Source of the DNA: DMER01 sp003451645
Lineage (GTDB): Bacteria; Pseudomonadota; Alphaproteobacteria; Micropepsales; Micropepsaceae
Length of the DNA stretch: 18,990 nt
Assembly: GCA_031976175.1 (NCBI GenBank)
Contig: DALYLR010000052.1
Location: 1 to 18,990, forward strand
Direction of reading: 5' to 3'
Shown: positions 13,458-18,990 of the stretch, piece by piece
How the letters are laid out: each line of letters opens with the position of its first letter
Position numbering within the stretch: the first letter of the stretch is position 1
Notes under the pieces: model-generated
What the model was told of the DNA's origin: nothing
What the model saw: only the letters and a program-made list of their open reading frames with translations
Database searches by the model: none
Made by a program: the position numbers and the translations under genes

Positions 13458-15408
13458 TGATGAGCTTGCGGGGAATTACCTCGACGGGATGCCCCCTCTC
13501 ACGCACGCGCGCGGCAGGGCAACATTGCGCGGGGACACGTTCGAGGTCGACGTCGCAAGCGCGGATCTGGGGCCTGTCACGTTGTCCGCCGGAAAGGTCA
13601 TCATCCCTCAGCTGCATTTGGAAGGCACCGTGGCCGCCATTAGCGGCGAGGTGCGCGAGCCCATGAAGAACATATTGCTCCTGTTGGATTCACCTAGACT
13701 GGGCTATCCGACGCGCTTCGGTATCAAGCCCGACAGTGTGGCAGGTCAAGCGGCTGTTGCAGCCTCGTTTAACGTGCCCATGCTCAAGGACCTTAAGGCC
13801 GAAAGTGTTGGCATCGACGTCAAAGGTCAGACAAAGGGCCTGGGCGTGAAGCTCTCGGACGCGATCACCATTGCCAAGGCGGATTGGGACGTCGCCGTCA
13901 CTGGTGCGGGCCTCAGCGCCTCAGGGCCGTCCCATGTCAATGGGATTCCCATGCGGGTGACCTGGCTTGAAAACTTCATGCCTTCGGACCGTCCGCCGAC
14001 CACCTTGGAAGCGGACGCGGTGCTGGACGATGTAGGCCGGGAGCGCTTTGGCATCTCTCTGGCGCCTTACGTCGAGGGTCCAGTGCGCTTTAGGGCAGGA
14101 TTCTCGGGCCGCGGTGGCGATATTCGCAGTGGCACCGTTCTCATGGAGTTCGACAAGGCCAGGATTTCGGCGCCAGAACTGAACTGGGCCATGGGGCCGG
14201 GCAATAAAGTCACTGCCACCGCCAAGATTGTCCCGCGGGGCAAGGGCGCTCTGGCCCTCAACGAACTCAGAGCTGTGGGGCCCGGTGTCTCGGCCTTTGG
14301 GCGCATGTTCATCGCCGGTGGCGGCATCCGTGAGGCGGCCTTTCAAGAGGTCAAATTAGGCCCCGCCAACGATTTCTCAATTATGGCCACGCTGCCGCTG
14401 GTTGGTGAGCAGAAATATGTCGTGACCGGCCGCGCGCTGGACGCCAGTGCTTTGATCGAAAGCCTCAGCAGCACCGCGCCGGTGCTGGAGGACCCCAAGG
14501 TCCGGATCAAGCGGCCCTACAATATTTCGGCGACCTTGTCAGAAGTCACCATGAAGTCCGATGTGGTGCTCAGGGACGTGATCTTCCGTAACCGGACGGA
14601 CGGGATCCGGATGCGGGCCATGGACCTGTCGGCCGCCTTCCCGCAAGGCGGCACGATGCGGTCAGACTTGATCGTCCAACCGGATGGCAGCAGGCGTTTG
14701 CGTCTGACCTCGAACGATGCGGGCCGCATGGTGAGGGCAGTGACGGGCTTGCGCAGTGTGGTGGGCGGCGAGGTCAGCCTTCTTGCCGATCTGCCCAAAT
14801 TGCCGGCTTTGAACGATATGATCGCGATGGCCCAAGACCCGCCGCCACGCTTCTCGGGTTCACTGCGTGCGGAGAATTTCAAGGTCGTCAATCAGCCCTT
14901 CTTGGCGCGGCTCTTTGCGGCCGGGTCTTTTGCGGGTCTCGGCGATCTTCTGAGCGGGGAGGGCATCGCCTTCAGCAAATTGGAGACCGGTTTCACCAAT
15001 CAATCCGGCCCGGTGCAGGTCGTCGATGGCAAGGCGTCGGGTCCCTCGATCGGTGTCACCTTCCAGGGCCGCTTTGACCGGGAGGCGGACAAGGTCGCCT
15101 TCGATGGCACCTTGGTTCCGATCTATGGCCTGAACTCACTGTTTGAAGACATTCCGGTCGTGGGCGACATTCTGACATCGCGCAAGGGTGAGGGCATTAT
15201 CGGCTTCACCTATGAGGTCGCGGGCCGCTCCGATGATCTCGAGATCATGGTCAACCCCTTGTCCATGCTGACGCCGGGCATCTTTCGCCGCATCTTCCAG
15301 GGGGAGCGGATGACACGCGAGCAGGCAGCGCCGGTCCCATCGGCGCGTCCGGCACCTGGACCTGCACCCGCGCCTCGTCCGCCAAGGGCCGGCACTGGGC
15401 GGCCCTAG
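13423..15408 (+). pseudogene. YhdP/AsmA-like envelope protein, C-terminal part (downstream of the frameshift)
   Basis: These 661 codons continue the ancestral protein from ELAGNYLDGMPPL onwards. The frame is open further upstream, but the most useful start is the ATG at 13423, which overlaps the upstream stop as ATGAATAG. The region ends with the AsmA-like C-terminal signature of this family: LVPIYGLNSLFEDIPVVGDI, then the FTYEVAGRSDDLEIMVNPLS block and PGIFRRIF. A Pro/Ala-rich tail (last 30 residues) follows. This part has no signal peptide or membrane anchor of its own, so if made separately it would stay in the cytoplasm. Its stop TAG (15406-15408) overlaps the tyrS stop on the other strand. 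The long, intact frame argues that the break is very recent or not real. Confidence 0.85.
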
Positions 15409-16661
15409 CTTGGTCTCAACACGACGTGGCGCTTCTTGCCCATCGAAAGTTTGATCGCGCCCTCTTGGACATCCGCGGCGCCGATGATCGCGCGCTCATC
15501 GGTCACGGCCTGATCGTTTACCCGCAAGCCGCCTGCTTGCACTTGACGGCGGGCCTCTGAATTGGTGGGCACCAGACCCGCTTTCACAAAGGCCGCCAGA
15601 ACACCGATCCCTGCCTCGATCTCGCTGCGCGCCACATCGATGTGGGGCAAGCCCTCCAGCGACCCGCTGCCGCCGAATTGCCCAGAGGCGGCCCCTTCCG
15701 CGCGCTCGGCCGCGGCGCGGCCCCGCACCAGAGCGGTCACTTCCGTCGCCAGAATTTTCTTGGCCTCGTTGATCTCAGCGCCCGCAAGGGCCTCAAGGCG
15801 GGCGATCTCCGGCTCCGCCATATCGGTGAAAATCCGCAAGAACCGGCCGACATCCGCATCCTCGGTGTTGCGCCAGTACTGCCAGAAATCGAAATCCGGC
15901 AGCATGTCGTCATTAAGCCAAACGGCGCCGGCCACCGACTTGCCCATCTTGGCGCCCGAGGCGGTGGTCAGAAGCGGGCAGGTCACGCCGAACAGCTCCG
16001 CGCCGGTCACGCGCCGGGTCAGCTCAATACCATTGACAATATTGCCCCATTGATCCGAACCGCCCATCTGCAATTTGCAGTGATGGCGGTTCGACAGCTC
16101 CAAGAAATCATAGGCCTGCATGATCATGTAGTTGAATTCGAGAAAGGTCAGGGGCTGCTCGCGCTCCAGCCGCAATTTCACCGAATCGAAGGTCAGCATC
16201 CGGTTCACCGTGAAGTGCCGGCCGACATCGCGCAAAAACGGGATGTATTCAAGCCTGTCCAGCCAATCGGCATTGTTGATCATGACGGCCCCGGTTGGGC
16301 TGCCGTCAAAGCGCAGGAGGCCTGCAAAGGAGCGCTGGATCGAGGCCATGTTCTCCCCGATCTTCTCCGGCGTCAGCAATTGCCGCGTCTCATCCTTGCC
16401 TGAGGGATCGCCAACCTTGGTTGTGCCGCCGCCAACAATAACGATGGGCTTGCCGCCCGCTTGCTGCAGACGACGCAGCATCATCATCGTGACCAGGTTA
16501 CCGACATGGAGCGAGGGGGCCGTGCAATCATAGCCGATATAGCCTGTCACGATCCCCTTCGCGAAGGCGGTGTCCAGCCCCGCTTCATCCGTGCATTGAT
16601 GAAATTGCTGGCGCGCCTTCAAAAGCGGCACGAAATCCTGGTTGGGGCTCGACATCGTCAT
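15405..16661 (-). CDS. tyrS: Tyrosine--tRNA ligase
   Basis: This is a 418-residue cytoplasmic class I aminoacyl-tRNA synthetase that charges tRNA-Tyr using ATP. The start at 16661 (MTMSSPNQDF) has GGAAG four bases upstream. The much longer open frame to 17054 runs through the anmK promoter and coding region and is not real. Visible signatures are YDCTAPSLHVGN (44-55, the HIGH-type motif), the GGGTTKVGDPSGKDE loop (77-91), QMGGSDQWGN (198-207, tyrosine site) and KMGKS (238-242, the KMSKS loop). A C-terminal S4 RNA-binding domain spans about 353-412 (NSEARRQVQAGGLRVNDQAV). Length and motifs fit the alphaproteobacterial form. It is convergent with the AsmA-like gene, sharing CTAG for both stops, and divergent from anmK with 96 bases between. 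Confidence 0.98.
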   Translation of the reverse strand: MTMSSPNQDFVPLLKARQQFHQCTDEAGLDTAFAKGIVTGYIGYDCTAPSLHVGNLVTMMMLRRLQQAGGKPIVIVGGGTTKVGDPSGKDETRQLLTPEKIGENMASIQRSFAGLLRFDGSPTGAVMINNADWLDRLEYIPFLRDVGRHFTVNRMLTFDSVKLRLEREQPLTFLEFNYMIMQAYDFLELSNRHHCKLQMGGSDQWGNIVNGIELTRRVTGAELFGVTCPLLTTASGAKMGKSVAGAVWLNDDMLPDFDFWQYWRNTEDADVGRFLRIFTDMAEPEIARLEALAGAEINEAKKILATEVTALVRGRAAAERAEGAASGQFGGSGSLEGLPHIDVARSEIEAGIGVLAAFVKAGLVPTNSEARRQVQAGGLRVNDQAVTDERAIIGAADVQEGAIKLSMGKKRHVVLRPS

Positions 16662-16757
16662 TAAGCTTCCGGTTATGGTCGTCGGGCGCGCGGTTTGCGC
16701 TTCTGGCTCTGGCCGCGCTCTATCACAAAGCGCGATTTGACGGCAAAGGATATCCGA

Positions 16758-17891
16758 ATGGCGATGGACGCGTCTGTGGCTAATGGCATTTGGTCGTTGG
16801 GCTTGATGAGCGGTACCTCGCTCGATGGCATTGACGCCGCCCTCCTGCGCACGGACGGCGAGCGCGTGTTGGAGCGTGGCCCGGCGATCGGCATACCTTA
16901 TACCGCAGACGTCCAGTCGCGCCTGCGGGTCATGCTGGATCAGGCCCAAAGCCTGCCCCTCGCAGGACCCTTGCCCAGTGCTTTTGCGGAGATCGAAGCC
17001 GAGCTGACGCACCTCCATGCAAAGGCAGTCCGCGCACTTCTTCAGCGGGCCCAACTGACGCCGTCAGACGTCAGTGCCATCGGCTTTCATGGGCAGACGA
17101 TCTTGCACCGCCCAGGTGCCCGTCAGACCCTGCAACTAGGGTTGGGCGCCCTTCTTGCAGCCGAAACGGGGATCGATGTCGTGAGCGACTTCCGCAGTGC
17201 CGATGTGCGCGCCGGGGGCCAAGGGGCCCCGCTCGTTCCGCTCTATCATCAGGCGCTGGTGCGCGCTGCAATGCCAGGGGCCACAACGGCCATCCTGAAT
17301 ATTGGCGGTGTCGCCAATGTCACCTGGATCGGCCCTGACGGTCTCATCATTGCCGGCGACACAGGCCCCGGGAATGCTCTCATTGACGACTGGGCGCGCA
17401 AGCACACCGGCCGCGCGGTGGACGAGGATGGGCGTCTGGCCGCGGCGGGCCGTATCGAGCAGGCGCGGCTAGACAGGGCCCTGGCGCATCCCTGGTTCGT
17501 CAAGCCTTTGCCGAAATCACTCGACCGGCTCGATTTTTCAGGCACCTTCGTTGACGGCCTGTCGCCCGAAGACGGCGCCGCCACACTTACCGCTTTTACA
17601 GCGGCTGCGGTGCGCAAGGTCCTCGAGCATCTGCCGCACCGGCCCGATCAGTGGATCGTTTGTGGCGGCGGGCGGCACAATCCTGTGCTTATGCGCAATC
17701 TGGCGCGCGAGCTTGGCAACACCGTCATCAATGCGGACGATCTCGGCTGGCGCGGCGATGCTCTTGAAGCGGAGGCCTTCGCCTTTCTGGCCGTGCGCTC
17801 TTTGCGCGGGCTGCCGTTGAGCTTGCCCACAACAACGGGCGCACCGCGCGCCATGACCGGAGGCGTGCTGCACTTGGCCCGCCGCCCATAG
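16758..17891 (+). CDS. anmK: Anhydro-N-acetylmuramic acid kinase
   Basis: This is a 377-residue cytoplasmic kinase of peptidoglycan recycling. It opens and phosphorylates 1,6-anhydro-MurNAc with ATP and water to give MurNAc-6-phosphate. The ATG at 16758 is chosen because AAAGGA lies seven bases upstream. Motifs of the family are all present: GLMSGTSLDGID (15-26), IGFHGQTILHRP (108-119), GGQGAPLVP (153-161), NIGGVANVTW (181-190), the phosphate loop DTGPGNALIDDW (201-212), CGGGRHN (302-308) and EAEAFAFLA (337-345). The divergent arrangement with tyrS is common in alphaproteobacteria. The gene ends 12 bases before the convergent hydrolase gene. Nothing is missing or unusual. Confidence 0.97.
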   Translation: MAMDASVANGIWSLGLMSGTSLDGIDAALLRTDGERVLERGPAIGIPYTADVQSRLRVMLDQAQSLPLAGPLPSAFAEIEAELTHLHAKAVRALLQRAQLTPSDVSAIGFHGQTILHRPGARQTLQLGLGALLAAETGIDVVSDFRSADVRAGGQGAPLVPLYHQALVRAAMPGATTAILNIGGVANVTWIGPDGLIIAGDTGPGNALIDDWARKHTGRAVDEDGRLAAAGRIEQARLDRALAHPWFVKPLPKSLDRLDFSGTFVDGLSPEDGAATLTAFTAAAVRKVLEHLPHRPDQWIVCGGGRHNPVLMRNLARELGNTVINADDLGWRGDALEAEAFAFLAVRSLRGLPLSLPTTTGAPRAMTGGVLHLARRP

Positions 17892-17903
17892 ACCAGGCCT
17901 CTC

Positions 17904-18569
17904 TCAGCGCCCGCCTTCGCCTGCCTCAAGGATCGGCATGCGCATGTCGAGATACTCCTCCACCGCCGCCACCAGTTCGGGCGTATGCTGATCAAAGAAG
18001 TGGTTGGCATCGTCGATCTTCTTCTGGTGGATCGTAATCCCGCGCTGTGCGTTCAGCCGGTCGACCAGTTTCTGCACGTCCGCCTCGGGCGCCACTTGGT
18101 CATTGCGGCCGTGCACGATCAGGCCCGACGATGGGCAGGGCGCTAGAAACGCGAAGTCATAGACATTGGCGGGAGGGGCGACCGAGATGAAGGCCTGAAT
18201 CTCTGGCCTGCGCATCAGCAATTGCATCCCGATCCACGCGCCAAAGGAAAAGCCCGCAACCCAACATGACGACGCGTTGGGATTCTGTGTCTGCATCCAA
18301 TCCAGTGCCGCCGCCGCATCTGACAATTCACCAACGCCGCCGTCAAAGCCGCCTTGGCTGCGCCCCACACCCCGGAAGTTAAACCGCAAGACCGCACAGC
18401 CGCGACGCTGAAAGACATAAAACAGCTCATAGGCCACGCGGTGATTCATCGTGCCCCCATATTGAGGATGGGGATGCAGGATCAGCGCGATGGGCGCATT
18501 CTTGCGCTTTTGCGGCTGATAACGGCCTTCGATGCGGCCTGCGGGACCTGGAAAAATGACTTCGGGCAT
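17904..18569 (-). CDS. Alpha/beta hydrolase of the COG2945 type
   Basis: This is a 221-residue cytoplasmic alpha/beta-hydrolase. The nucleophile elbow GFSFGAW puts the catalytic serine at 108, with the acid probably D157 (HGRNDQVAP) and the histidine H190 (DDANHFF). The N-terminal HPHPQYGGTM (32-41) is typical of this family and forms the oxyanion-hole side. FNFRGVGRSQGGFDGGVGE (63-81) is also characteristic. The substrate is unknown; the family is annotated only as predicted hydrolase. The start at 18569 gives the expected N-terminus MPEVIFPGPAGRIEGRY, but no purine-rich ribosome site is evident. It is divergent from the iscR-like gene; hydrolases of this kind often sit beside the iscR-suf iron-sulfur cluster genes in alphaproteobacteria, though a role there is not established. 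Confidence 0.9.
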   Translation of the reverse strand: MPEVIFPGPAGRIEGRYQPQKRKNAPIALILHPHPQYGGTMNHRVAYELFYVFQRRGCAVLRFNFRGVGRSQGGFDGGVGELSDAAAALDWMQTQNPNASSCWVAGFSFGAWIGMQLLMRRPEIQAFISVAPPANVYDFAFLAPCPSSGLIVHGRNDQVAPEADVQKLVDRLNAQRGITIHQKKIDDANHFFDQHTPELVAAVEEYLDMRMPILEAGEGGR

Positions 18570-18748
18570 GGGGCTTTTGGGGCACTCATTTATGGTGGGG
18601 ACAGACGTGTAGCGAACTTTGCCCGGAATCCGAAAGCCTTTTACGATGGCCCTATAACCATTGGTGGGATTGGGCCGGCAGTATTCTACAAAAATGCAAT
18701 ACGAATCAGTGGCTTGTGGCGAAGCATGACTTGCCCCCTCTCGATTTC

Positions 18749-18777
18749 TTGACCAATTTACTCAGGTACCCTATATC
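18749..18777 (+). promoter_or_regulatory. Sigma-70-type promoter of the iscR-like gene, with likely IscR operator
   Basis: TTGACC (18749-18754) and TATATC (18772-18777) are separated by exactly 17 bases, giving a good housekeeping promoter with a transcript start near 18784 and a leader of about 85 bases. The spacer AATTTACTCAGGTACCC resembles the sites reported for alphaproteobacterial IscR/iron-sulfur regulation, so autorepression is plausible. The promoter is seen directly; the operator is inferred from memory of the motif and needs comparison. Confidence 0.6.
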
Positions 18778-18867
18778 GTGCTCATAGTGCGAAGTGGTGG
18801 GACCAATCGCGCTGGACCCACTCATACAGGCCAGATTTCCTCACAGCAAAGGGACGGCGGACGGACG

Positions 18868-18990
18868 ATGAAACTCAACACCAAAGGCCGCTATGCGGTG
18901 ATGGCGATGGTCGATCTCGCCGGGCGCAAAACCCCGGCTCCGGTGGCGCTCGGCGAATTGTCCGATGCGCAGGAAATTCCGCTCGCTTAC
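18868..18990 (+). CDS. iscR: IscR/Rrf2-family transcriptional regulator (N-terminal 41 residues only)
   Basis: The gene starts at 18868 with GGACGG-type purines upstream and runs off the right edge. The 41 visible residues match the winged-helix start of the Rrf2 family: MKLNTKGRYAVMAMVDLAGR, then PVALGELSDAQEIPLAY. The opening TKGRYAV-AM-DLA is nearly identical in IscR proteins. The iron-sulfur-binding cysteines lie outside the window, so IscR cannot be separated from other Rrf2 members on sequence alone. The promoter and the neighbouring hydrolase favour the regulator at the head of an isc/suf iron-sulfur assembly cluster. Confidence 0.85.
   Translation, partial: MKLNTKGRYAVMAMVDLAGRKTPAPVALGELSDAQEIPLAY

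Noticed and set aside
16662..17054. N-terminal extension of tyrS to 549 residues
   Set aside because: The extra 131 codons overlap the anmK promoter and coding region, resemble no synthetase domain, and the start at 16661 has a ribosome site and gives the normal length.
18354..18752. Plus-strand open frame across the hydrolase gene and its upstream region
   Set aside because: It is the antisense shadow of the hydrolase, whose catalytic motifs are all intact on the minus strand.

Overview
The window looks like a chromosomal segment of an alphaproteobacterium. This rests on the gene families (OmpA proteins with repeated-proline linkers, a YhdP/AsmA-type envelope protein, tyrS and anmK next to an iscR-like gene), on a perfect match to the CtrA consensus TTAA-N7-TTAAC upstream of one ompA gene, and on a moderately GC-rich coding style. 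The genus cannot be named from the sequence. No tRNA, rRNA, CRISPR array, insertion sequence or phage gene was seen.

Left part (1-3429, minus strand): three tandem OmpA-family outer-membrane proteins. Each has a signal peptide, an N-terminal barrel and a C-terminal peptidoglycan-binding domain. The left-most is cut by the window edge. The other two each end in a clear Rho-independent terminator, so the three are separate transcription units rather than an operon.

Centre (3778-11122, plus strand): a PPP-family phosphatase followed by a polysaccharide-export module. The module holds a short Wza-like lipoprotein (OPX), a small secreted Gly/Ala-rich protein of unknown function, an outer-membrane beta-barrel of the EpsL/BBP2 type, a Wzc-like co-polymerase and BY-kinase with a tail of ten tyrosines, and a membrane-anchored TPR-like protein that starts one base after the wzc stop. 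The OPX protein lacks the C-terminal helix that builds a pore in E. coli Wza. The separate barrel probably provides the outer-membrane channel, and the Wzc-like protein the inner-membrane length control. There are no glycosyltransferases, flippase or polymerase here, so the sugar-assembly genes must lie elsewhere.

Right part (11195-18990): housekeeping and envelope genes in alternating orientation. They are a one-cysteine Bcp peroxiredoxin (minus), a YhdP/AsmA-like protein (plus), tyrS (minus), anmK (plus), an alpha/beta hydrolase (minus) and the first 41 codons of an IscR/Rrf2 regulator (plus) with a well-formed promoter.

The most unusual feature is in the YhdP/AsmA-like gene. A 37-bp insertion at about 13427-13463 is an inverted copy of sequence lying just upstream. 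It makes a perfect 34-bp inverted repeat (13342-13375 / 13424-13457) and shifts the reading frame. Removing exactly 37 bp restores one uninterrupted frame of 1172 residues. The insertion has the marks of a template-switch (fold-back) mutation and leaves two ORFs that overlap at ATGAATAG. The strongest candidate for an undescribed component is the small secreted protein at 5708-6157 between the OPX and barrel genes.
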